Notes: generated by a model not told the origin, from the sequence alone. DNA of 40,487 nt from Bacteroidales bacterium (GCA_030606625.1 JAUWGC010000004.1:1-40487), one strand, 5' to 3'; shown: positions 19,374 to 28,881, counted from the first letter of the stretch. Numbers and translations: made by a program.

Positions 19374-20135
19374 TTATTGGTTATTAGCTATTAATACGAA
19401 ATCTTCAACGCAAAGTTGCTCCGCTCTCTTTGATAAAAGGCCTTCAGGTAAATTGCTTGTATCTATATCTATTTGTTTCAGGGAATTTCTTAATGTTTTT
19501 CGTCGCTGGTTAAATGCTGCCTTAACGACCCTTTTGAAATTTTTCTCGTCACAGTCCAGTTTCCTGACCTGGTTTCGGGATAACCGGATTACTGCAGATT
19601 TTACTTTTGGAGGAGGAAAAAAAACATGTTCGTGAACTGTAAACAAATATTCTATATCATAGAATGCCTGCAGTAGTACACTCAGAATACCATATTTTTT
19701 ATTTCCCGGAGGTGAAGATATTCTTTCAGCAACTTCTTTTTGCAACATAACAACAAGGTTATTGATCTTTTCCCTGTGTTCAAGTATCTTGAAAAATATC
19801 TGACTCGAAATGTTATAGGGCAAGTTTCCAATAATGGAGAATTTACCGGGAGAAAGCCTGTTCAGGTCAAAGATGAGGAAATCATCACAGATTATTTTTG
19901 CTTTGATATCAGGATAATGATTTATCAGATACTCAACGAATTTTTTATCTGTTTCGATAAAATATGCATTCCAGTCTTTATTGGACAATATATATTTTGT
20001 CAGGATTCCCTTCCCGGGGCCTATCTCAAGTATATTGACGGTATCAGAAGGCAAACTGCTAACAATCTTTCTGGCAATATTGGTGTCGGTGAGGAAATGT
20101 TGTCCGAGTGATTTTTTGGGTCTTAAATATACCAT
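19374..20135 (-). CDS. rsmA: 16S rRNA (adenine1518-N6/adenine1519-N6)-dimethyltransferase
   Basis: RPKKSLGQHFLTDTNIARKIV, ILEIGPGKGILT, GNLPYNISSQIFFKIL, FFPPPKVKSAVI. Confidence 0.96.
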   Translation of the reverse strand: MVYLRPKKSLGQHFLTDTNIARKIVSSLPSDTVNILEIGPGKGILTKYILSNKDWNAYFIETDKKFVEYLINHYPDIKAKIICDDFLIFDLNRLSPGKFSIIGNLPYNISSQIFFKILEHREKINNLVVMLQKEVAERISSPPGNKKYGILSVLLQAFYDIEYLFTVHEHVFFPPPKVKSAVIRLSRNQVRKLDCDEKNFKRVVKAAFNQRRKTLRNSLKQIDIDTSNLPEGLLSKRAEQLCVEDFVLIANNQ

Positions 20136-20179
20136 TTTGTTTGGATTAAAAGTGTTCCTTCATAAGGTTGCAGCAGTGA

Positions 20180-22045
20180 TTAAATATCGTCTCCCCGCAG
20201 TCTGCGAAATCTCTTGCGGGCTTCAACAGTATACAGGCTTCCCGGATAATTTAATAAAAGCTGCTGGTAAAGCTCCATGGCTGTATTTTGGTTTTGAAAG
20301 TATATTTCCTGCAGCTCAGCTCGCATAAACAGTGCATCGTCAGCCAGGATTTCATATGGATAATTACTTACCAGTTGTTGTAACAAACTGTCGGCTTCAG
20401 TGTATTGCTTGTTTTTGATTTTTATCAAGGTTTTTTTAAACAGTATATCATCGAATAATGCATGGTATGAGCTTATAAGATATATGGAATCCAGAGTTTT
20501 CAATGCAAGATCGTCTTTATTCTGGAATGACAGAAGATCTGCCTTGGAAAATAGGCGTAATCCATTCATAGCACTGTCAGCGTCCAGGTTATCACCGATC
20601 AGAAGTGACAGACGCATGGCGTCATTAGCGATCAGTTTTGAAGTAGCAGCTTTCAATACATCCAGTTGAGCTTTAGCCCATTCGAACTCACCAATGTAAT
20701 AGGTCAACCTGGCATTTTTGAACTTGGCCAGGTGCCCTATGGGTTCATGTTTAAAGGCTTTTTCAACCTGGGAATACAATAATGTGGCTTCCCAGACCTC
20801 CCCTGAAAAAAGAAAGATATCGGCAAGTTCGATTTTACATTCTGAAATAGTTTTGGGAGAAGCATATGATATCTTCAGGGCGCTTTTCAGCATTTCAATG
20901 GCCTCATCTTGTTTGTCAAGATAAAATGCCTGCAGATGTGCAAGATCTCTTATCATTGTTATTGTTTCCGGTGTTTTTCCAAAGGCTTCGACAGTAGTAA
21001 TGTAGTCTTTCTCAAGCATGGTCAGGTCTGACTTCTGGTAAGACAAACCGGAGATAATTTTCAGGTATCTTGCATTTAACTGTCCTATAACGCTGCTCAG
21101 GTAAAATGGTTTCCCCCCCCCTTTTTTTATGATATAATTAAATGCATCGATCGCCTGATCATATGCCATATTTGAGATGCATAACCTGGCCAGTTCATAT
21201 ACCCTCTGGCCATTTTCCTGGAAACGTCTGTCCAGCGATTTTGCCTGAACGAGGGCAAACTCAAAGTCCTGCTTTTGAATTGAGAACCAAAGCAGCATTT
21301 CAGAAAATTCAATATTATCAGGATTACGCTGACTTTTTTTCAGGAGGGCCTTCCATAAGTAATTCGAAATGCTGCCTTCCAGGTCATCATTGATCACTGC
21401 CTGAAGCCTGTTTTGGATTCTGTTCATCGATTCCGGATTATCCCCCAGTTCGGCAAGGTATTCATCGATCATTTCGCCGTAATTGCCATTTACTCTATAA
21501 AGATTGGCAAGTTCAAAGTGGAAAGAATGCTTACCTCTAAGCAGTTTTTGGCCTAAAAGATAAGTTTCAACCGCATATTCTATTTGTGCCCGTACATAGA
21601 AAGCATTCGCCAGATCCTTAACCTGGTATGCATCAGGAGGCAACTTCCTGATAGCTTCATCATATTTTTTCCTGGATAAAGCGGGTTTTCCTGTAAGCTG
21701 GTAAATATAACCAAGGTCAACATGATATTTCAAATGTGTGGGATTCTTTTTGATCTGTTTTCTGGTTAGTTTCTCAGCTTTTTTGAAGTCCCTGATTTGC
21801 AGAAGACAGTACATGTAGTAAGTATAGTGATATTGAGTAGGGCTTTTCTTGTAAAGTTTCTCATAAAGCTCAGCTGCTTTTTCATATTCCTTATTTCTGT
21901 AATAATGTAAAGCTAACTTTTCCTCATTGTTGATCTGGCTGATATTTTTGGATTGTTGCTGTATGGATGGTTGTATCTGCGAAAAGGACAGATTTAGTAG
22001 AAAAAACAATAAAAGAGGCAATATGCATATCGGCTTGAACTTCAT
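20180..22045 (-). CDS. Tetratricopeptide-repeat secreted/periplasmic protein
   Basis: Signal peptide ...LLLFFLLNLSFSQ; several TPR-like units (YYRNKEYEKAAELYEKLYKKSPTQYHYTY...); 14 bp downstream of serS. Confidence 0.85.
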   Translation of the reverse strand: MKFKPICILPLLLFFLLNLSFSQIQPSIQQQSKNISQINNEEKLALHYYRNKEYEKAAELYEKLYKKSPTQYHYTYYMYCLLQIRDFKKAEKLTRKQIKKNPTHLKYHVDLGYIYQLTGKPALSRKKYDEAIRKLPPDAYQVKDLANAFYVRAQIEYAVETYLLGQKLLRGKHSFHFELANLYRVNGNYGEMIDEYLAELGDNPESMNRIQNRLQAVINDDLEGSISNYLWKALLKKSQRNPDNIEFSEMLLWFSIQKQDFEFALVQAKSLDRRFQENGQRVYELARLCISNMAYDQAIDAFNYIIKKGGGKPFYLSSVIGQLNARYLKIISGLSYQKSDLTMLEKDYITTVEAFGKTPETITMIRDLAHLQAFYLDKQDEAIEMLKSALKISYASPKTISECKIELADIFLFSGEVWEATLLYSQVEKAFKHEPIGHLAKFKNARLTYYIGEFEWAKAQLDVLKAATSKLIANDAMRLSLLIGDNLDADSAMNGLRLFSKADLLSFQNKDDLALKTLDSIYLISSYHALFDDILFKKTLIKIKNKQYTEADSLLQQLVSNYPYEILADDALFMRAELQEIYFQNQNTAMELYQQLLLNYPGSLYTVEARKRFRRLRGDDI

Positions 22046-22059
22046 TATCTTATAGTAAT

Positions 22060-23334
22060 TTATTTAGTGATCATCTTGAATCCTGTGTATTCATGTAATA
22101 TACCGGGTATCCGGATGCCATTAGGTGTCTGGTTATTTTCAAGGATTGCCGCAACTATTCTAGGTAACGCCAGAGCACTGCCGTTTAGTGTATGTGCAAG
22201 TTTCGTTTTTCCATCCTTATCTTTAAACCTTAACTTCATCCTGGAAGACTGGAAACTCTCAAAATTGGAAACGGAACTCACCTCAAGCCACTTCTTCTGC
22301 GCTGCGGAATACACTTCAAAATCATAGGTAAGTGCTGAAGCAAAACTAAGGTCGCCACCACATAGTTTTGCAATTCTGAAAGGTAGTTCGAGTTTACGGC
22401 ATAGTGAAGCAACATATTCACACATTTTGTCGAGTGTTTCATGGGATCTGTCCGGATGCTGAACCTGTACGATTTCCACTTTGTCGAAAAGGTGAAGACG
22501 GTTTAGCCCCCTGACATCCTTGCCATAAGAACCTGCCTCACGCCGGAAGCAACTGGAATAAGCTACATTTTTGATGGGCAAATCTTCTGATTTAAGGATC
22601 ATATCCCTGTAAATGTTTGTTATTGGTACTTCAGCAGTTGGTATAAGATATAAATTATCAGATTCTATGTGGTACATCTGTCCGTCTTTATCAGGTAACT
22701 GGCCGGTTCCGAATGCCGAATCCTCATTGACCATCAAAGGAGGCTGGTATTCTTCATAACCATTATTGATTGCTTCATCCAGAAAAAAGCTGATCAATGC
22801 CCTTTGTAATTTTGCACCTTTTGATTTATAAAAAGGAAAACCGGCACCTGTTACTTTGCTGCCCAGGTCAAAATCAATGATATCATATGCTGTGGCAAGT
22901 TCCCAATGTGGGAGTGCCTGATCATGGAGGGGTATCTCATGTATTTCTTCTGATATGATTTTATTGTCTTTAGCTAATTTGCCTTGTGGAACAGACTGAT
23001 GAGGTATATTGGGCAATTGAACTATTAACTTGTTCAGTTCTTTTATTATGGTTGAAAGTTTATCGCCCATTACCTGGCTCTGTTTTTTTAACTTCGTAGA
23101 TTGTTCTTTTAATGCATTGGCTTCTTCGGTTTTACCGCTTTTAAATAATATTCCGATTTGCCTGGCCAGTTTATTTGCCTGTGAAAGCGTATCATCCAGT
23201 GTTTTTTGTGTTTCCCTGCGTAGATTGTCTTTGATGATGATTTCTTTGACAATATCACCTGCATCAAAATTCTTGATCTTAAGCCGTTGTATTATTTCTT
23301 CAGCATTTTCTCTGATGTAATTTAATTGCAGCAT
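22060..23334 (-). CDS. serS: Serine--tRNA ligase (start corrected from the ORF-track start 23403)
   Basis: MLQLNYIRENAEEIIQRLKIKNFDAGDIVKEI is the usual SerRS N-terminus; class II motifs TAEVPITNIYRD, SSCFRREAGSYGKDVRGLNRLHLFDKVEIV; the 23-codon upstream extension overlaps a terminator hairpin. Confidence 0.95.
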   Translation of the reverse strand: MLQLNYIRENAEEIIQRLKIKNFDAGDIVKEIIIKDNLRRETQKTLDDTLSQANKLARQIGILFKSGKTEEANALKEQSTKLKKQSQVMGDKLSTIIKELNKLIVQLPNIPHQSVPQGKLAKDNKIISEEIHEIPLHDQALPHWELATAYDIIDFDLGSKVTGAGFPFYKSKGAKLQRALISFFLDEAINNGYEEYQPPLMVNEDSAFGTGQLPDKDGQMYHIESDNLYLIPTAEVPITNIYRDMILKSEDLPIKNVAYSSCFRREAGSYGKDVRGLNRLHLFDKVEIVQVQHPDRSHETLDKMCEYVASLCRKLELPFRIAKLCGGDLSFASALTYDFEVYSAAQKKWLEVSSVSNFESFQSSRMKLRFKDKDGKTKLAHTLNGSALALPRIVAAILENNQTPNGIRIPGILHEYTGFKMITK

Positions 23335-23350
23335 TCCTGTATGTTTTGTA

Positions 23351-23358
23351 CAAATGTA
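23351..23358 (-). promoter_or_regulatory. -7 box TACATTTG upstream of serS
   Basis: Minus strand TACATTTG, between the rpmA terminator and the corrected serS ATG. Confidence 0.45.
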
Positions 23359-23370
23359 GGTTAAAAATAA

Positions 23371-23398
23371 AAAATCCCGATTGGTGTCGGGATTTTTT
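23371..23398 (-). terminator. Intrinsic terminator downstream of rplU-rpmA
   Basis: Hairpin AAAATCCCGA-ttggtg-TCGGGATTTT flanked by A/T tracts; about 75 bp downstream of rpmA on the minus strand. Confidence 0.8.
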
Positions 23399-23474
23399 AG
23401 CATTTTTATTTTTAAACCCTGCGCTCTTGCAGCAAGGTTTTACCGCTTCTTAGTATGGAATATTATTATCAGGT

Positions 23475-23741
23475 TTAATTTTCTACTTCAGCAGTAACAA
23501 TATTTATGTATGATCTGTTGTTTTTCCTTCGTCTGAATTTAACTATGCCGTCTTGAAGGGCAAAGATCGTATGATCTTTTCCCATGCCGACATTCAGGCC
23601 CGGATGATGAGTTGTTCCTCTTTGCCTGATGATAATATTACCGGCTCTGGCAAACTGTCCGCCGAATATTTTAACACCCAATCGTTTGCTTTCCGATTCC
23701 CTGCCATTCTGTGAACTTCCTGCACCTTTTTTGTGTGCCAT
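23475..23741 (-). CDS. rpmA: 50S ribosomal protein L27
   Basis: [62 protein letters not shown]. Confidence 0.97.
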   Translation of the reverse strand: MAHKKGAGSSQNGRESESKRLGVKIFGGQFARAGNIIIRQRGTTHHPGLNVGMGKDHTIFALQDGIVKFRRRKNNRSYINIVTAEVEN

Positions 23742-23772
23742 GGTTGTATTATTTTTGTTTATTATTTAATGT

Positions 23773-24519
23773 TTATTTCTTCTTTTCGGTTTCTTTGCTA
23801 CCTTTTTTTTCAGGAGTTTTTTTCGCAGTTTTTTTTGCTGTTGTCTTTAGCTTAGCTTTTGGCTTAGCTTCTGCTTTTGGTTTAGCTTTTGCTTTTGGTT
23901 TGACTTCTGCCTTGGGCTTAACTGCAGTTTTGGCTTTTATTTTAGCAGGTTGTGCCTCTTTCTTATCTTTTTCAGCTTTTGCTTCTTGTTTTTTTGCGGG
24001 TCTGGCCTTGACTTTTACTGAAGGTTTAGCTGCTGCTTTTGTTGTTTTTTTCGGAACTGCTGCTTTTTCAACCTTTGCCTTGACTTCTTTTGTTGTGGTT
24101 TTTGCTTTTGGTTTTACTTCCTTTGCTTGTATTTTTTCTGTCTTAGGCTTTTCGGTTTTGGCAGGAGTTGTTTTTTCAACTGCTTTTGGGGCTTTGGGTT
24201 TGGGACTGCTTTCGATGATATTTTCAATCTTGATCTTCGTCAAATATTGTCTGTGTCCGTTCAGTTTTTGATATCCCTTTCTCCTTTTTTTCTTGAAAAC
24301 AAGAACCTTATTTCCTTTGAGATGTTCTATGATCTTGGCTGATATTAATGCATCTGTAATGATAGGTGATCCGATCTTTACTTTTCCATTATTATCGATA
24401 AGAAGAACTTCATTGAACTCAACCTTTGCGCCTTCTTTTCCTTCCAGGCGATGTACAAAGATTTCCTGGTTCTTCTTAATTTTGAATTGTTGTCCTGCTA
24501 TATCGACTATTGCATACAT
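23773..24519 (-). CDS. rplU: 50S ribosomal protein L21 with long Lys/Ala/Pro-rich C-terminal extension
   Basis: MYAIVDIAGQQFKIKKNQEIFVHRL...FKKKRRKGYQKLNGHRQYLTKIKIENI is a complete L21; followed by ~145 aa low-complexity tail. Confidence 0.95.
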   Translation of the reverse strand: MYAIVDIAGQQFKIKKNQEIFVHRLEGKEGAKVEFNEVLLIDNNGKVKIGSPIITDALISAKIIEHLKGNKVLVFKKKRRKGYQKLNGHRQYLTKIKIENIIESSPKPKAPKAVEKTTPAKTEKPKTEKIQAKEVKPKAKTTTKEVKAKVEKAAVPKKTTKAAAKPSVKVKARPAKKQEAKAEKDKKEAQPAKIKAKTAVKPKAEVKPKAKAKPKAEAKPKAKLKTTAKKTAKKTPEKKGSKETEKKK

Positions 24520-24559
24520 TCTGCTGTGTTTTTTAGCTTTCCTTCTGAATTTGGAGGTG

Positions 24560-24589
24560 CAAAGTTAGAAAAAAAAATTGATGCACAAA
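24560..24589 (-). promoter_or_regulatory. Bacteroidetes-type promoter for rplU-rpmA: TTTG-N18-TAACTTTG
   Basis: Minus strand TTTG (24589..24586) and TAACTTTG (24567..24560); box ends 41 nt before the rplU ATG. Confidence 0.65.
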
Positions 24590-24598
24590 GAAATTATT

Positions 24599-25498
24599 TT
24601 AATTTTTTACATCAAATCTTCTGTTGACCAGATATACACCTCCCATAATTAACCCTATCCATAGCAGATAGACAAATTCAAATCTTTCACCGTCAATGAT
24701 TCCCCACATAAGAGCAATAATAGGGATCATGTAAGTGACTGATGCAGCAAAAACAGGATTGGTCATTTTGATCACCTTATTGAAAGCAAACATAGCAAGA
24801 GCTGTACCCAGAATACTCAGAATGGTGATATATCCAACACCACTCCAGAAGTGAGGATGATCATGTATTTTATGCAGAAATGAGGTTCCTGCCAGCAGAT
24901 AGATAACAATGGGAATACCAATAAAAAAGAAGCTGAATGCTGTTATGGAAATAATATCTATGTCCTTTAACAGGTATTTGATGAAGTTAACACTTGTTGC
25001 ATAACAGATTGCAGCAATGATCACATAAACAGAATAATTGATGTTATGAATAAAATCTTTTCCACCGCTGATATTGATTAATCCGGCTGCACCTGCCAGC
25101 CCGATGAAGATGCCAAGAATATTAAACCATCTGACTTTGAAATTGAAGAAAATAAATGCGATCAGGAAGGTGAACAATGGTGTCAAAGAGTTCAGGATAC
25201 CGGCAAGATTACTGTCGATACCCGTTTGTGCCTTGGCAAACAGAAATGCAGGGAATGCATTTCCTATAATACTTACGATGATCAAATATTTCCAGGATTT
25301 TTTTGGAATCCTTGAGAATTTATTGAACGTAAATGGTAAAAGAAATAAAAATGCTATTGAAATTCTTAATGCTCCAACCTCCTCTGCCGAAAATACCTCC
25401 AGTCCTCTTTTGATTAAAATGAAAGAACTTCCCCAGACAAGTACCAGGGATAAAAGAATTATCCACGCTATCGACATGCTTTGAAGGTTATCTTTCAT
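24599..25498 (-). CDS. EamA/DMT-family transporter
   Basis: Ten hydrophobic segments in two repeats; LVWGSSFILIKRGLEVFSAEEVGALRI, MWGIIDGERFEFVYLLWIGLIMGGVYLVNR. Confidence 0.9.
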   Translation of the reverse strand: MKDNLQSMSIAWIILLSLVLVWGSSFILIKRGLEVFSAEEVGALRISIAFLFLLPFTFNKFSRIPKKSWKYLIIVSIIGNAFPAFLFAKAQTGIDSNLAGILNSLTPLFTFLIAFIFFNFKVRWFNILGIFIGLAGAAGLINISGGKDFIHNINYSVYVIIAAICYATSVNFIKYLLKDIDIISITAFSFFFIGIPIVIYLLAGTSFLHKIHDHPHFWSGVGYITILSILGTALAMFAFNKVIKMTNPVFAASVTYMIPIIALMWGIIDGERFEFVYLLWIGLIMGGVYLVNRRFDVKN

Positions 25499-25598
25499 TT
25501 ATGAATAACCAAGTATATAAAACAGTTGTACGCATACAAATATAAATTTAAATGTTTTAAAAAAAATAGATATGTCTTTAATTGGACTTTTATTTTTA

Positions 25599-25606
25599 TA
25601 TATTTG
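25599..25606 (+). promoter_or_regulatory. -7 box TATATTTG upstream of 25644 CDS
   Basis: TAnnTTTG, 38 nt from box end to ATG; -33 box unclear. Confidence 0.4.
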
Positions 25607-25643
25607 CATTGATAATTGAATTATTAACCAAAAAATTTTAGCT

Positions 25644-28600
25644 ATGAAAAATTTTTTCCTATTATTTGTAACTCTGTTTTTTTGGGGGTTTATGTCTCAG
25701 GCACAGATACATGAGATGTATTTAGATGATTTTGAATCTTATACTGTGGGGGATTTCATTGCTCAGGAAAATCCTACCTGGTGGGATACCTGGAGTGGCC
25801 TTCCGGGATCCGGTGAGGACGGTATAATCTCAGATGCCCAGGCATACAGCGGATCAAATTCTGTTTTAGTTGATGAAACAGGCGGTGCAACTGACCTGAT
25901 CATGTTATTGGGTGATAAATCTAACGGCGTGTTTGAAGTGAACTGGCAGATGTTCGTGCCAAGTGGTTTTGCAGGATATTATAATTTACAGCATTATCAG
26001 GCTCCTGGTATTGAATGGGCAATGGAAGTATACTTCAATACGGATGGTACGGCTGTGCTGAAAGCAGAAGGCCAGGATATACCTTTCAATTATACACACG
26101 ATGTATGGTTCTCTGTTGTGAATCATGTTGATATGGATAGTGACATTGCTCAAATGTATATTGATGGAGTGATGATCCATGAATGGCAATGGAGCACTCA
26201 GTCCGGTGGTAGTGCCGGTACAAACCAGCTTGGTGGAGTTGACTTCTTTGCAGGTTCACAGGGCAGCGATGTGCCAATGTATTACTTCGATAATATTGAG
26301 TACATACAGATCTTTGAACCTTTGTATTTTGATGATTTTGAATCATACACTGTGGGGGATTACATTGCCCAGGAAAACCCTACCTGGTGGGATACCTGGA
26401 GTAGCCTCCCGGGAACCGGTGAGGACGCTTTAATCTCAGATGCCCAGGCATACAGCGGATCAAATTCTGTTTTAGTTGATGAAACAGGTGGTGCAACTGA
26501 CCTGATCATGTTATTGGGGGATAAAATATCTGGTGTTTTTGAAGTGAACTGGTACATGTACATACCAGGTGGTTTTGCAGGATATTACAATTTACAGCAT
26601 TATCAGGCTCCTGGTATTGAATGGGCCATGGAAGTATACTTCAATACTGATGGTACGGCCGTGCTGAAAGCAGAAGGCCAGGATATACCTTTTAATTATA
26701 CACACGATGTATGGTTCTCTGTTGTGAATTATGTTAATATGGATATCGATACTGCTCGGATGTTTATTGATGGAGTGATGATCGATGAATGGAAGTGGAG
26801 TACTCAGTCCGGTGGTAGTGCCGGTGCAAACCAACTTGGTGGAGTTGACTTCTTTGCAGGTTCACAGGGTAGCGATGTGCCTTTGTATTACTTTGATGAT
26901 GTGGCTTACCTCCAGTTAGGCGGAACCACAGATCCTGCTATTGAAATCACACCGGAAGAACTTGAAGCAACCCTTGAAACCGGCCAGATTGAAGAACAAT
27001 ATCTGAATATTGCTAATGTTGGTGCTGCTGCTCTTGATTATAATCTTGCCATTGTATTTATTCAGGGGGGGACAGATGCTTTCGTTATTCCGTCAACAGG
27101 AATAAAAAATCAACATATTTCTATTGATCAGGTCCAGGCCAATACTTCTCAGCCCGGAGGTATTGCTCCGCCAACAGAAGATGTAACACTAACATATTGT
27201 GATGTTAACGATGGTACTTCAATAGGTCTTACAACATGGCCGAATGAGTGGGAAGTTGCTGCCAAATACCCTGCATCTATGATGTATACTCATGCCGGTA
27301 TGGATCTGACTTCTGTAATGGTATACATAAATGACCTTTCCGGAGGGGATGAATTCAAACTCAGGATTTATAGTATGGGACTCGATTACATGCCTGGTGA
27401 TTTGATTTATGAACAGGAATTTTCCCCGTTGGGATTGAGTTGGGAAAACATTATTCTGGATACTCCGATTAAAGTTACAGGTGAAGACCTCTGGGTTGGT
27501 TATTGGATCCTTCAAACAGGAGAAACCCACCCGGCAGGCTGTGGTTGTACTCCTGCTGTTTATAATGGTGACTGGATCAGTACTGGCCCGGGATGGGGAC
27601 ACCTGTCCAACAATCCGGATCTGAATTATAACTGGAATATCGTTGCTACCTTTACTGGCGATCCTTGGCCGTTATGGTTGTCTGCAGCCCCGACATCCGG
27701 CACCGTAGATCCTGGTAATTCTGATGATATCACAGTTACATTTGATGCAACAGGCCTTGCTGATGGTACATATGATGCTGAAATTGTTGTATTCAGTAAT
27801 GACCCCGAAAACTCAAGCATTACTGTTCCTGTTATATTACATGTTGGAATAGCCCCACCTCCAACGCAATATTACCTGGATTTCGAAGATGCTGAAGACT
27901 GGGATTTGACATTTGACCCATGGCTTGCTCTTGATGTGGACGGTGGTACAACATATAGCATTAGTGGTCATACTTTCCCGCACCAGGGAGAAGCAATGGC
28001 ATACATTGCATTTAACCCTGCAACAGTGGATCCTCCTATGACCGAACCGGAAATCCAGCCGCAACAGGGTGATAGGTTTGGAGCTTGCTTAGCAACCGTA
28101 CCTCCTCCTTTTAATGATGACTGGATGATATCACCACAGGCTACACTGGGATTGAATTCAGAATTTACTTTCTGGGTTAAATCTTACATTCCTGACTATG
28201 GCCTGGAAAAATACAATGTTGGCATCTCGACAACAGGTAACAACCCGGAAGACTTCACATTGTTGAATATCGCAGGTTACCTTGAAGCTCCGGCTGATGC
28301 ATGGGAACAACAGGTATGGGATATCTCAGCCTATGACGAACAAACTGTATATCTCGGTATCCAGTGTGTATCTGAAGATGCATTTATTTTCATGCTTGAT
28401 GATATTCGTATCAATTTTAACCCGGTTGGTATTAATGAACTGCTCTCAGATGCTGAATTTGTTGTATACCCGAACCCTGCCAGGGATTATGTAATAATTA
28501 AAACAAACACCAGCATTAAGCAGATCAAGATCTATAACTATGTAGGCCAGATCGTGGCTGAAGAAATTGTTGGTGATGAAATTTATACGATCAATACTAC

Positions 28601-28679
28601 TGGCTATAATTCCGGTATTTATTTTATTCAGGTTGAAACCAGCGAAGGCTGGTCAACCCGGAAAGTGTTGATTGAATAA
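25644..28679 (+). CDS. Large secreted T9SS protein with tandem ~202 aa LamG-like domain duplication, ASH/BACON-like region and cleaved-adhesin-like domain
   Basis: Signal peptide; two near-identical 'DDFESYTVGD.IAQENPTWWDTW' domains; C-terminal VVYPNPARDYVIIKTNTSIKQIKIYNYVG...GIYFIQVETSEGWSTRKVLIE. Confidence 0.88.
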   Translation: MKNFFLLFVTLFFWGFMSQAQIHEMYLDDFESYTVGDFIAQENPTWWDTWSGLPGSGEDGIISDAQAYSGSNSVLVDETGGATDLIMLLGDKSNGVFEVNWQMFVPSGFAGYYNLQHYQAPGIEWAMEVYFNTDGTAVLKAEGQDIPFNYTHDVWFSVVNHVDMDSDIAQMYIDGVMIHEWQWSTQSGGSAGTNQLGGVDFFAGSQGSDVPMYYFDNIEYIQIFEPLYFDDFESYTVGDYIAQENPTWWDTWSSLPGTGEDALISDAQAYSGSNSVLVDETGGATDLIMLLGDKISGVFEVNWYMYIPGGFAGYYNLQHYQAPGIEWAMEVYFNTDGTAVLKAEGQDIPFNYTHDVWFSVVNYVNMDIDTARMFIDGVMIDEWKWSTQSGGSAGANQLGGVDFFAGSQGSDVPLYYFDDVAYLQLGGTTDPAIEITPEELEATLETGQIEEQYLNIANVGAAALDYNLAIVFIQGGTDAFVIPSTGIKNQHISIDQVQANTSQPGGIAPPTEDVTLTYCDVNDGTSIGLTTWPNEWEVAAKYPASMMYTHAGMDLTSVMVYINDLSGGDEFKLRIYSMGLDYMPGDLIYEQEFSPLGLSWENIILDTPIKVTGEDLWVGYWILQTGETHPAGCGCTPAVYNGDWISTGPGWGHLSNNPDLNYNWNIVATFTGDPWPLWLSAAPTSGTVDPGNSDDITVTFDATGLADGTYDAEIVVFSNDPENSSITVPVILHVGIAPPPTQYYLDFEDAEDWDLTFDPWLALDVDGGTTYSISGHTFPHQGEAMAYIAFNPATVDPPMTEPEIQPQQGDRFGACLATVPPPFNDDWMISPQATLGLNSEFTFWVKSYIPDYGLEKYNVGISTTGNNPEDFTLLNIAGYLEAPADAWEQQVWDISAYDEQTVYLGIQCVSEDAFIFMLDDIRINFNPVGINELLSDAEFVVYPNPARDYVIIKTNTSIKQIKIYNYVGQIVAEEIVGDEIYTINTTGYNSGIYFIQVETSEGWSTRKVLIE
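25725..26330 (+). repeat. Intragenic tandem duplication, copy 1 (606 bp)
   Basis: Exact 606-bp (202-codon) offset to copy 2; long runs of identical nucleotides. Confidence 0.9.
26331..26936 (+). repeat. Intragenic tandem duplication, copy 2 (606 bp)
   Basis: Starts gatgattttgaatcatacactgtgggggat, matching 25725 onward. Confidence 0.9.
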
Positions 28680-28705
28680 TAGTTTACAAAATTCTGCAAT
28701 TTTAT

Positions 28706-28737
28706 AAAGGCGGCTGTCTGACAGTCGCCTTTTTTTA
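28706..28737 (+). terminator. Intrinsic terminator after 25644..28679
   Basis: AAAGGCGGCTGT-ctg-ACAGTCGCCTTT followed by T tract; 12-bp stem with one G-T pair. Confidence 0.88.
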
Positions 28738-28822
28738 TAAAACATGCAACCCTCATTAATATTTTATTGTCTAAAAGTTGTATTAGCTGTGTTGCTATCA
28801 ATGAAATAACAATTGTTAACTG

Positions 28823-28842
28823 TTGACTGTCGACTGTCGACT
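28823..28842. repeat. Second locus of the GTCGACT heptamer repeat
   Basis: ttgactgtcgactgtcgactttg; same unit and same 'GTCGACTTT' end as 14558..14590. Confidence 0.85.
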
Positions 28843-28881
28843 TTGTATTTATTGGAATTTATCTTATAATTACTTTTAAGA

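Noticed and set aside
19740-20328. Plus-strand ORFs over rsmA and the TPR gene
   Set aside because: Antisense shadows of conserved genes.
23711-24271. 186-aa hydrophobic ORF on + strand
   Set aside because: Exact antisense shadow of the Lys/Ala-rich L21 tail; low-complexity Phe/Ala/Leu composition is an artefact.
26086-26834. Repeated minus-strand ORFs (26086..26346, 25986..26189, 26592..26834)
   Set aside because: Antisense to the tandem domain repeats of the 25644..28679 CDS; their mutual similarity merely mirrors the sense duplication.
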